Positions 54,652 through 64,000 of a stretch of 64,000 nt of DNA are shown piece after piece. Positions within the stretch are counted from its first letter, which is position 1, and each line of letters starts with the position of its first letter. Below the pieces are notes generated by a model that did no database searches, was not told the origin of the DNA, and was given only the letters and a program-made list of their open reading frames with translations. A program made the translations under genes and the position numbers. The stretch is from Amanita rubescens. Lineage: Eukaryota; Basidiomycota; Agaricomycetes; Agaricales; Amanitaceae. The stretch covers positions 124,001-188,000 of the forward strand of contig WION01000029.1 of the NCBI GenBank assembly GCA_015039365.1, written 5' to 3'.

Positions 54652-55605
54652 TTATCGGACCTGGAGTATTTGACTGCGAAGCGCAAGGGGAGTGCTGCGC
54701 TGTAAGATTCATCGATACGCCGTGTGAGAGTTGGAAAAGTCAAATCGCAGAAGTGACTGACAGTTAGATATCGAAGAAGATAACCACGGAATTCTTTTAT
54801 ATTTTGCACCAATTCCTCAGTCCCAGTGTTTTTCTCGTAACTTGACATCAACCAAGATCGCATCGTTTCTTGACCCCCTCTAACTTCAAGTCGCATTATC
54901 TTTCCGATTATGTTTGGCTGTATGAGGTGATGAGGTAGGTACAAATTCGGGTTAGAGGCAAGTATTCCGCTTACGTCCTGAGTGGCTCCGCTTATGAGGT
55001 ACCATGAACCGTCTGAACCGTCTTCTCCCAGTTGTATGGGTTCGAAACGGGGTGGTATACTAAGGAACGTGGGCTCGCTAACCAGGCGTTGACGGCGTTC
55101 GTGAATCAATTGTATGCTAATGACCGTACGACGAGACTTAAGGGATTGCCCACCCTGAAAAAGATTGGTTCACGTGGGACACACAGAAGACTGTGGATCT
55201 CTGACCTTTGGATAGAAAATCCAGCGGCCATTCAAACGGGCTAGATCATCGTCCTTGAGGGTAGCTATGAACGTCGGGAGCCCAGGCCCGTTCTCTGGCA
55301 GTTCGTAAAGGTCTACACTTGAGCGATCATCGACTTCGATAACATCGTTAATGTGATCTTTTGGTACTGGCTCTGGTTCCTGCGTGACACGTTGAGATAC
55401 GTACAATTTGGTTTAAAAGTAATATTCGACTGACGTGTTTACCATCGGGTGCAAATAGTCGATAATAACGACCGTGCGACGTCTTAGGTACGTGCAGGGT
55501 GACAGGATTGGGAGATAGGGTCCGGGGAACGATAAGAGGATGGCCCACAACCACAGAAGCTTGAGTGCCAAATAGGAAGAAGAGCAACGTATGCAAGAGC
55601 AACAT
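54652..55605 (-). CDS. Two-repeat secreted protein, family member 7 (short C-terminus)
   Basis: 242 residues. Exons: 55435-55605, 55206-55379, 54975-55154, 54762-54917 and 54652-54699 (57+58+60+52+15 codons), all phase 0. Signal peptide MLLLHTLLFFLFGTQASVVV. Repeat 1: HGRYYRLFAPDGKH, then INDVIEVDDRSSVDLYELPE and RWIFYPK at the donor, then KSRRTVISIQL. Repeat 2: DGSWYLISGATQD, then GKIMRLEVRGGQETMRSWL and LLRYLT at the donor, then PLALRSQILQVR and a stop. Downstream of that TAA the same frame continues NGSGVQFVLSGLP, matching the final strand of the paralogues, so this protein has lost about the last 12-25 residues by a nonsense change. Confidence 0.72.
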
Positions 55606-55684
55606 GATTAAAGACTGTAATATAGAGTCCCGATTAGTGGAGGGAGGCGCGTATAGATAACTCACAAGGTTGTCGACAGACAAA

Positions 55685-55729
55685 AGGAGACCAGCTCTGA
55701 GGCGGTAGGGAATCAAACACGAATTTATA
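55685..55729 (-). promoter_or_regulatory. Shared upstream cassette with TATA box, member 7
   Basis: Minus-strand TATAAAT, GTGTTTGATTC and CAGAGCTGGTCTCC; the TATA is about 120 bp upstream of the ATG at 55605. Confidence 0.65.
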
Positions 55730-55751
55730 AGTTTTGCGGAGCGTGCATTAT

Positions 55752-55930
55752 TCAACGATTTTGATCATGATATGAATGAAACTTGATGCTTGTGCGTGAT
55801 GTCAGGTGTCCTAGGATATGAACGAGATGTAAAACAGTCTTCCATCCCCATTCATAGCGTTGTACCCCTCCCGTACGTCGTTTCCAAAGTTGTTCCGGGT
55901 CTTTTAATATTGCCGACATGATAATGAAGG
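55752..55930 (-). pseudogene. Second copy of the GYEWGWKTVL fragment
   Basis: Matches 54142-54320 (KDPEQLWKRRTGGVQRYEWG, WKTVLHLVHILGH), then diverges with an 11-bp insertion and loses the IKVVE ending. Confidence 0.5.
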
Positions 55931-56008
55931 CCTGAAAGACAGTGCCGGTTAGTTCAGGGCAAATGCCACATGTCAAATCACTCACTGTAAGGCAGACGAC
56001 AGACTCAA

Positions 56009-56051
56009 GGAGACCAGCTCTGGGGTGGCGGGCAACCAAACACGAATTATA
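56009..56051 (-). promoter_or_regulatory. Orphan copy of the shared cassette
   Basis: Minus-strand TATAATT, GTGTTTGGTTG and CAGAGCTGGTCTCC with no secreted-family gene downstream, only the GYEWGWKTVL fragment. Probably the scar of a deleted eighth member. Confidence 0.5.
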
Positions 56052-56781
56052 AGGTTTTTCTTCTTTCGAAGGGTGTAGTATCATTCAACTTTGATCATGT
56101 TATAGATATATCAGTTTTGAGGCATGATGCATGAATGGCCAGTTGTGAGAGTGTGAGCCAGAGCTGCAGGAGACGTAACTGAGAATCAGATTGATCAAGA
56201 GATGCAAATTAGTGTTCTATCCCCTTTCGTACCCCTACCGCCCAAGTTGTGAATAAACTCCGTTTCTAAAGTTTGCCGAGTTTACAAATGGGCTACGGCG
56301 GAGTGGCCACATCCTCGGAGCACATCGCTTCAAGTTTCAACGGAGCGGCTACAACGTCATGATCGTCACCACCAGCGAGGCGAAGATGTTTGACCACAAA
56401 CTATTATGCACATATAAGCAATAAATAATCGATCAAAAAGCCATGAACGGCCTTCTGGGGGTATGGTTATGGATCGGAATTGGAAAAACCTTTGCTCTCG
56501 GAAACAAATAGGGACAAATATCGCGTCGCCAAATTGCCAATGGACTACGACGGTGGCCAACTGCTGTGTGCAGTACGGTTTCAATGTACCGCAGAATCGA
56601 TTGACGACTACTCATGAGTACCTGATGGCATCGATAAACCACACAGCAATACCCGCCAAGTCGACGGACGGGCATGAAGTACGCTATTCAAGTTTGTAAC
56701 GGCTGAGCGCTGAGAGGTCACCGGTCACGGGTTATCCAATAAAAATAGTAGGCGCCCAGGCGTTGTCCACTTTAGCCCAAC
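56052..56781. other. Intergenic upstream of the receptor gene
   Basis: No supported gene; presumed promoter region of the NLR gene towards its right end. Confidence 0.45.
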
Positions 56782-59700
56782 ATGGTCGGATGCCTCGTGT
56801 TCGTTCTATCGACAACAGCTAACTTCCTCGACTTGCAACTTCCTGTTCTTGATTGCCCCAATCTCGATGGCATCATCGTACGTTTGCGCGTACATACAAC
56901 TGTTTGTGAAGGCTAATGATTTCGAAACAGTGATACAAGATCATCAATTACGATAACAAGTGACTGGGCATACTTATTTACGATCACCAAATACTGACTA
57001 TCACCTTTGCAGTTTTTCAAGTGGTGAATCTGTCATTTCCTGCTGCTTCTAGACGACAAAGTAGGGTTGAAATTGTCGCTGGTGGCGTACGTTGCCATAC
57101 GGAGAGCGTCAAATTGACGAAAGAAAGAAATGCCCGATGGGACTCCAAATTGCACTTGTAGGCCTTCAAGTTCATTTATCCCGTTAACGTTTAAATCACA
57201 TTTCGCAGCCCCTCCTTGGATAACTCATCGAAACTCACCTTCACCATATTACACGATAGCCTTCTCGGGGACAAGTGCCTTGGCAAAGTTGAAATCGAAC
57301 TGGGGCATCTGCTTAAACTTCAATATTCGCAACCGAATGAGTGCGAGTAACATCCAGCTGTTGGTTGGTTATACCAATGTTGAAAACTTGACAATTTAGG
57401 CGTAGCTCTGTCCTTGGTCGATAGGAAGGGAAATCCGAGCCCGGCCAAGCTATCTGTTCGAATAACACAAGATTCAACGTCCGCAGTTGCAGGCAATGCG
57501 CTGGAGCAAACCAAAACGTCTACCCAAAAGCTCTCGCAGCCCATCGTCTCCGATGTGTCTGGCGCTTTTACCAATATTTCCGACACCCTGTCGAATCAAC
57601 AGAACCTAGTAACATCGTTCAATGCTCTTATGAAGAAATTTGAACCATTGATTAAGATCGCAGATGAAGTTGCAAAGGTTCGTTCTCCTGTACCTTCTCC
57701 TTCATTGGATGACCTGAATTGATCATTTTTCCAAAAGATCCACCCTTATGTCAATTTCGCGTGGCAGGTGCTTTCCGCCGGAATGAAGGTGAGTTAACTT
57801 GATTATTCTGGTCCTTTTCTTCATACGCATCTATTTGATCAGATGGTGCAAGCACAACAAGCTCGGGATGTGAAGATTCTAGATCTCGTCAGAGCGATGG
57901 AGAATACCTACTCGTTCGTGGTTTCTGCCGACGAACTGAAGAGCCACCCTGTTCTTCAAGACATCATGGAAGAAATACTGAAGCAAACGATTGAATGCGG
58001 GTATTTCATTCAAAATTATACACGACGCAACTTTGGAAGTACGTGGTATGCTCTTTGAAGCACGATAGCGGTTTGATTGAAGGTCGACCAGACAGTGTCA
58101 TTGTTCATCCTTTCACCGACGTCGACGATCAGATAGCTGAATTCTGCACTGCGTTCGCAAATCTTCGGAAGAATTTCGATTCAAGGCTTTTGTTGACGAC
58201 GGCCTTGTTCTTGTCGCGAACGGCGTCCTCCGTCGATAAGATAGGTGCGTGTCCATACACCTTCAGACATTTTACGTTGTCTCATGATTTACACCTAGCA
58301 TGTCGTCAAGTGTTAAAACCAGAGGATATGGACGAATACAATCGCACTTCCTGTCTTAAGAATACGAGGTGCAACGTCATTAACGACGTTATGGAGTGGA
58401 TCGCAGATGACTCGAATGAGGGAAAGAAGGTTTTGTGGGTATACGGCTTGGCCGGGACGGGGAAGAGTACTCTGTCGACTACAATCGCGCAAATCATGCG
58501 CGGGCTCCACCGCTTGGGCGCTTTCTTTTTTTTCAACCGTGACATACCGCAAAGGAACTTTGCGACATTGATCAGAACGCTCGCATTTCGACTTGCCATG
58601 TTCGATGCTCGCTTCGGTGCTACAATCTCGCGGGTGGTAACAGATAACGACAACATGGCTGGAATGCCTCTGGAGTTTCAATTCGAAAAATTGCTGTCAG
58701 CTAACGCCCTGAAATCTGTGGAATGGTCTGGGGGACCAATTGTTTTGATTATCGACGCTTTGGACGAGTGCGGAAGTGAAGCGGACCGCAAGATCTTAAT
58801 GCGGGTTCTGTCAAAGGGCTTTTCTGATCTCCCTTCCTTCATTCGAATTATGGTTGTTAGCCGGCATGAACGAGACATTCAGCACGCACTAGGATCTCAT
58901 TTGCATGTGCGCCCGTACCCTCTGGACATTGATTCTGTGACAAACAAGGATGATGTTTCGAAATTTATTCGACATCGTTTGGAGGAAATACGTATAAATG
59001 ATGGATGCTTAGGTGATCATTGGCCCGGCAATGAAAAAATCAGTTCTCTAGCCAACGGTGCAAGTGGCCTATTCATATGGGCATCAACTGCATGTTTGTA
59101 TATCGAGGGCTATGCTCCCAATCGACGGCTTTCCGAGCTCGTTAACAAGCGGCAAGAAGGAAGTTCTTCTGGACCGTTTGCACAGCTAGACAGCTTGTAT
59201 GAAACAGGTCTACAATCCGCTGGTTTGTGGAATGACCAATCATTCCGCTCGGACTGCTGCAACATACTAGCTGTGATCCTATGTGCACGAGTCCCCCTGT
59301 CGTGTTCTGTCATCGATGCTCTCCTCGCGCTACCTCAAGACACGCCATCTTGCAAATCAGTCTCTCGCCTGAGATGTGTTCTTCACGTCAGCGAAACAGA
59401 GCGAATCCGTATCCTCCATCCTTCGTTCCACGACTACTTATCAGAACGGTGCAGAGATAAGCCTTGGTCCATCGATCTCGAACGTCGTAACGAAGAACTC
59501 GCCCTTCGCTGCATCAAACTTCTGGACAAAGAATTACGAGAAAATATCTGCGACATGACACTCCCATATCTGAGCCAGAAAAATACCCTACATGAAGCTA
59601 TATCCTATGCGTGTAAGTTCTGGATAGAACATACCTGTCTTGTTTCAGACACTACGGACGATATTCTAAATCAAATATATGTTTTCTTGGTCAAGCATCT

Positions 59701-61955
59701 GTTGCATTGGATGGAGGCAATGGCAATATTGAACTCCCATGACCATACGATTCGATCGGTTCACAATCTCATGGAGTGGCTCCGGGTTTGTCCTCCAATA
59801 TGCGTAGTGGGAGCTTTCCACTAACGTTTTCATACAGAGATCGTCCCGAAGTCATACGGACCTCCACCAGCTTCTTTACGACGGTCACCGCTTTGCACAG
59901 TACTTTGCAAACACCATCAAGGAGCACCCACTGTTGATTTACACAACAGCCTTACCATTCACTCCAACGAATACGAGCATCTTCAAGAAATTTTATCACA
60001 GCCGTCTGCCGAAAGTTGTTTGTGGTGTGGACAAGATGTGGTCTCCAGAGTTAATCCAGCTCCAAGGCCATGATGACTCGATTCGTTCCGTCGCATTCTC
60101 GCCCGATGGATCCAAAATCATCTCGGGGTCAGAGGACGAGACCATTCGAGTTTGGGATGCAAGCACTGGCGTCGAGATGCTCCCACCCCTTCGAGGCCAC
60201 GATGGTAAGATTTATTCCGTCGCATTCTCGCCCGATGGATCCAAAATCATCTCGGGGTCAGAGGACAAGACCATTCGAGTTTGGGATGCAAGCACCGGCA
60301 TCGAGATGCTCCCACCCCTTCGAGGCCACGATGGCTCAATTTATTCCGTCGCATTCTCGCCCGATGGATCCAAAATCATCTCGGGGTCAGAGGACAAGAC
60401 CATTCGAGTTTGGGATACAAGCACTGGCGTCGAGATGCTCCCACCCCTTCAAGGCCATGATGACTGGATTTGTTCTGTCGCATTCTCGCCCGATGGATCC
60501 AAAATCATCTCGGGGTCAGAGGACAAGACCATTCGAGTTTGGGATGCAAGCACTGGTGTCGAGATGCTCCCACCCCTTCGAGGCCATGATGGCATGATTT
60601 ATTCCGTCGCATTCTCGCCCGATGGATCCAAAATCATCTCGGGGTCTTTTGACAAGACCATTCGAGTTTGGGATGCAAGCACTGGCGTCGAGATGCTCCC
60701 ACCCCTTCAAGGCCATGATGACTGGATTTGTTCTGTCGCATTCTCGCCCGATGGATCCAAAATCATCTCGGGGTCAGAGGACAAGACCATTCGAGTTTGG
60801 GATGCAAGCACTGGTGTCGAGATGCTCCCACCCCTTCGAGGCCATGATGGCAGGATTTATTCCGTCGCATTCTCGCCCGATGGATCCAAAATCATCTCGG
60901 GGTCAGATGACGAGACCATTCGAGTTTGGGATGCAAGCACTGGCATCGAGATGCTCCCACCCCTTCGAGGCCACGATGGCTCAATTTATTCCGTCGCATT
61001 CTCGCCCGATGGATCCAAAATCATCTCGGGGTCTTCTGACAAGACCATTCGAGTTTGGGATGCAAGCACTGGCATCGAGATGCTCCCACCCCTTCGAGGC
61101 CATGATGGCATGATTTTTTCCGTCGCATTCTCGCCCGATGGATCCAAAATCATCTCGGGGTCTTTTGACGGGACCATTCGAGTTTGGGATGCAAGCACTG
61201 GCGTCGAGATGCTCCCACCCCTTCGAGGCCATGATGGCTGGATTCATTCCGTCGCGTTCTCGCCCGATGGATCCAAAATCATCTCGGGGTCTTCTGACAA
61301 GACCATTCGAGTTTGGGATGCAAGCACTGGCGTCGAGATGCCCCCACCCCTTCGAGGCCATGATGGTTGGATTTGTTCCGTCGCATTCTCGCCCGATGGA
61401 TCCAAAATCATCTCGGGGTCAGAGGACAAGACCATTCGAGTTTGGGATGCAAGCACTGGTGTCGAGATGCTCCCACCCCTTCGAGGCCATGATGACTGGA
61501 TTTGTTCCGTGGCTTCCGTGACTTCCGTCGCATTCTCGCCCGATGGATCCAAAATCATCTCGGGGTCAAATGACAAGACCATTCGAGTCTGGGATGCAAG
61601 CACTGGCGTTGAGATGCTCTCACCCCTTCGAGGCCACGATGGTTTGATTCTTTCTGTCGCATTCTCACCCGATGGATCCAAAATCATCTCGAGGTCAGAG
61701 GACAAGACCATTCGAATTTGGGATGCAAGCACTGGCATTATGTTACCGCGTCCACAAATAGCAGCTGATGATACCCCTAGGCCTGCAATGGACGAACTGA
61801 TGATAGGGAGGTGGATCACAAATATCAACACCGGCAGGTATATGGGAGCGCTTCCTGTCGGTGCATGCTTTTATTCTGGGCAAGTTCACGGGTCTACATA
61901 TGTCGGATGGACGGTAGAACATAAACTCGTGCTTATTCATTTCCCTGAGCAGTAG
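56782..61955 (+). CDS. C2-NACHT-WD40 NOD-like receptor
   Basis: Fungal STAND NTPase of the kind used in self/non-self recognition. Exons recognised: 57040-57158 and 57209 to about 57345 encode a C2-like domain (RRQSRVEIVAGGVRCHTESV, KLTFTILHDSLLGDKCLGKV). The exon from about 57402 gives VALSLVDRKGNPSP and ends EVAKK before 57681. Next come KIHPYVNFAWQVLSAGMK (about 57740-57789), 57842-58038, 58092-58244, 58299-59785 and 59838-61955. The NACHT core shows Walker A VYGLAGTGKST, Walker B VLIIDALDECG and LHPSFHDYLS near its end. Thirteen WD40 units follow, then a C-terminal domain (MIGRWITNINTGRYMGALP). The first exon (ATG 56782) and the junction near 57345/57402 do not resolve in phase. Nearby unrelated secreted and membrane arrays may have no functional link. 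Confidence 0.85.
60058..61740 (+). repeat. Thirteen near-identical 129-bp WD40 repeats
   Basis: Each unit encodes 43 residues: GHDxxIxSVAFSPDGSKIIS, GSxDxTIRVWDAST, G(V/I)EMLPPL. Differences concentrate at a few codons: GHD(D/G), the next residue (S, K, W, M, R, L), the residue before Ser (R, Y, C, F, H, L), and the residue after GS (E, F, D, S, N). Unit 12 carries a 12-nt insertion (SVASVTSVAF). The last unit has RSEDKTIRIWD. The pattern fits concerted evolution with diversified surface positions. Confidence 0.95.
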
Positions 61956-62906
61956 AAATCACCTCTTGATAGATTGGTGTTCGTGTATTAGGGCATCACA
62001 AACTTATCAGTATGACAGTAGGGGACACCAAGCAGCAGATCCAATTTTCTCATGTGCTTAATTCTTAAGTAGTGTTGACAAAGCTCTCTGTGCACAGAAC
62101 ATTTGTTTTCTAATTGTGGGTCTACAGGTATATGGTTCAGGTCTTCGCAAGTACAGAGGGCATAGCAGATACCGTGGGTATGGGGTTTCTATATATCGAG
62201 GGGCCTGAGCAAGTCCAGGCTAATTGTAAAGGTATAAATTTGAATAGTAGACGGCAATATATGCGATAGTTAGGGCTCATTAACAACCATAGATGAATGT
62301 AAGACGATGACAGCAAAAAACCCGGCCTAGAACAAAAAGAGACGTACTCAAGCCATAGGGATAGGCATCCTCCTTAACCCGCTGCCACTCGCAGAACTCG
62401 TCCCGCTCTCAAGTTCACTCGACGCGAGGATCGTTGTCATGCTTTTGTTTGCCTGTGCCTTTGTCATCGACGATGAGTAACATCAGTTGTGGGGAGGAGG
62501 CGGAAGTACGCAGTTCCAGTGGTGGATGCGCTTGGAGGATATAATGATCGCAGTGCGTTGGACGATGGGACCATATAGGCCACGTCGATCTTTGCTTAAG
62601 CATTTGCGGTTGCGTTGACTTTTGGTTGAGGAGAGTAGTTTGAAAAGCGGGCGAAGGGTGGGATGAAGAGGTGGACGAGGAAGAGGAAGGGAAGTTGGAG
62701 ACGAGAATAGAGCCAGTTGTTCAAGCTGGGTCCGTTGAACGCCCCACCGTCCTGAGCAACAATCTTTGTTCGTCCAGTAAGCGCAAGTATTCTGTCCATA
62801 CAGCGGACTGAGAACGTACCAGACCAGCCATGATTGCTCGCAGGAGGCGCATGTTGTAGACCTTTCAGTGACCCAATGGAAAAATCCACCAGAAAGTTGC
62901 CTTTGC
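61956..62906. other. Intergenic or decayed sequence
   Basis: 3' flank of the NLR gene, then a 146-codon minus-strand frame (62483-62920) that overlaps the end of the PX relic in another frame and has no recognisable domain of its own. Confidence 0.4.
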
Positions 62907-63098
62907 CTATTTGACGGCATGGACTGCTTTAAGGCGATGGGTGATGATGGTCGGGTAGAGCTTGACGAGTGAATCGCAGAGAGACTCGAATTCGGAGTAG
63001 CGGTGGCTGGTAGCCAGGTGTACGGGGGTCTTTTGGGTGTCGGTCGTCAGAGTGGAGGAATCTATCGCGGTGGCGTGCGAGTAATCGATCAACAAACG
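62907..63098 (-). pseudogene. PX-domain (sorting nexin) fragment
   Basis: One exon-like frame: RLLIDYSHATAIDSSTL, then HLATSHRYSEFESLCDSLVK and LYPTII. RYSEFxxLxxxL and the LYP segment are the core of phosphoinositide-binding PX domains. Where sorting nexins continue with a Pro-rich loop and a KQAKA-type helix, this reads HAVK, a TAG, then AKA. No start exon or downstream domain is visible, so it is probably a relic. Confidence 0.6.
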
Positions 63099-63260
63099 CT
63101 AGTCAAGGTCATTGTTAAACGTTAAGCACCTGAAATTGTTCAGAGGAGAGAGAATAGGGAATGCGGGAAATGGACTGGTATAAGTGACATGGCTCGGTAT
63201 GACCGTGAGCCCTCGAGAACAACAAAAGCTCATATCATCATAGGTATATTCATGTCGACC

Positions 63261-64000
63261 TTAATCAATCCTGCCACGCAACCAACTCAACAACCCCTTA
63301 GTCCCTTCCCTCTCCCAAACACGACGTTGAGGGACACGAAATCTGAAAAAAAAAGTGGGGTTAAAAGAAATTTTCACATCACGAAATTTAGACCAAAACT
63401 TACACATTCCCATCCACCAAGAACACATCCAACGGCAACAAACCAAGCTCCGGCGGTAGCTTCTCAACATTGTTATCCCTGATATCCACTTCGTCAAGTT
63501 TCCACCCAGGCACCTCCCTAAAGCCCTTAAACATGGACGCAACACCTTGCAATCCATCAAGATCCTTTATCCCATTCCCGCGAATACGCAAATGCTTCAA
63601 ACCGCGCCTCCCTCCGCGAGCCAGGATCAACGACGAAAGTGCTTCCGTGTCTCGCAAACCACCCGCCAACGCGTTGTACGACATATTAAGAGTTTGCAAG
63701 TTGTGGAAAAGTTTCGTTATAAGTGGGATAATAGGCTCGTTCGTTCGCGAACTAGAATTTCCCCGTGAGACGGCGATTGTATCCGGCAGATTACAGTTCT
63801 CCAGGTTTAGCTCTTCCAAGTTCGGTAAAAGGTTTTCTTCCACGGGCCCACCGGGCAACGCAAAACAACGGTCCATGCGGCGGTTGATGAGAATGAGAGT
63901 TCGTAACGAATTGGAAAATGGCTGCACTACGATGACGGATAGGGGCAGGGTTGGGATTGGAACTGCAATATCCGTTGTCGGGGCCGGAGCCTTGAGGGGT
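63261..64000 (-). CDS. Leucine-rich repeat protein, C-terminal part
   Basis: Two exons on the minus strand, from the window edge to 63404 and 63342-63261, joined in phase (DGN-VFRVPQRRVWEREG). The LRR units include LRTLILINRRMDRC, LLPNLEELNLENCNLPDTI, LFHNLQTLNMSYNAL, RGLKHLRIRGNGIKDLDGLQ and KLDEVDIRDNNVEKLPPELG. The end (KGLLSWLRGRID) resembles the C-terminal cap of LRRC40-like proteins. The N-terminus is outside the window. Likely a cytosolic protein-interaction scaffold; partner unknown. A damaged paralogue lies at 48.35-49.0 kb, so the two flank the second secreted cluster and the receptor gene. Confidence 0.8.

Noticed and set aside
54384..55109. 241-codon minus-strand frame over member 7
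   Set aside because: It runs through two introns and shifts frame relative to the conserved exons 3-5. The five-exon model with family-wide support is better.
60070..61940. Long open frames antisense and shifted across the WD40 array
   Set aside because: The repeat length (129 bp) is a multiple of three, so any stop-free frame stays open through all units. They are shadows of the WD40 frame.
1..64000. CRISPR arrays, bacterial operons, phage or insertion sequences
   Set aside because: Intron-rich fungal genes throughout; no spaced direct repeats, transposase or integrase frames were seen.

Overview
The window is nuclear DNA of a filamentous basidiomycete, most likely an Agaricomycete. Genes carry many short introns (about 50-60 bp, GT...AG). 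The recognisable proteins are fungal: a Pps1-type phosphatase, an Aro8-type aminotransferase, a CaMKK-type kinase, a Crz1-type zinc-finger factor and a C2-NACHT-WD40 receptor. Order and species cannot be fixed from the sequence. I joined exons by hand. Where exon lengths sum to whole codons and paralogues share the same introns, I say so.

Layout. 0-1.1 kb: C-terminal part of a dual-specificity phosphatase (PPS1-like). 1.7-8.2 kb: tandem array of three minus-strand genes for a secreted protein made of two homologous repeats, embedded in duplicated non-coding blocks and gene relics. 8.2-10.9 kb: no convincing gene. 10.9-17.4 kb: conserved block with an aromatic/aminoadipate aminotransferase, a 51-residue CxxC protein and a CaMKK-like kinase. 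19.4-22.9 kb (minus): a 1093-residue coiled-coil protein with an array of candidate dynein light chain (LC8) motifs and one C-terminal membrane segment. 22.9-28.4 kb: gene-poor. 28.4-31.2 kb: Crz1-like transcription factor. 32.7-43.2 kb: five tandem plus-strand copies of a single-pass membrane protein with a PPxY cytoplasmic tail; two copies look intact and three show frame or splice damage. 43.7-48.0 kb: a truncated multi-pass membrane protein, an uncharacterised protein and a Rossmann-fold protein. 48.35-49.0 kb: LRR pseudogene. 49.4-56.1 kb: four more minus-strand members of the two-repeat secreted family. 56.8-62.0 kb: NOD-like receptor with 13 almost identical WD40 units. 62.9-64.0 kb: PX-domain relic and the C-terminal part of an LRR protein whose damaged paralogue lies at 48.35 kb.

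The main discovery candidate is the seven-gene secreted family. Every member has five exons and four phase-0 introns, a signal peptide, and two homologous halves with introns at equivalent positions. All share an upstream cassette, with a TATA-like box in six of seven. I do not recognise the domain. The second candidate is the PPxY membrane family, whose constant tail and varied ectodomain suggest surface proteins turned over by a NEDD4/Rsp5-type ligase. The third is the LC8-motif membrane protein, a possible nuclear-envelope or organelle dynein adaptor. Conserved single-copy genes alternate with fast-duplicating arrays, as expected of an accessory island of surface, secreted and recognition proteins.
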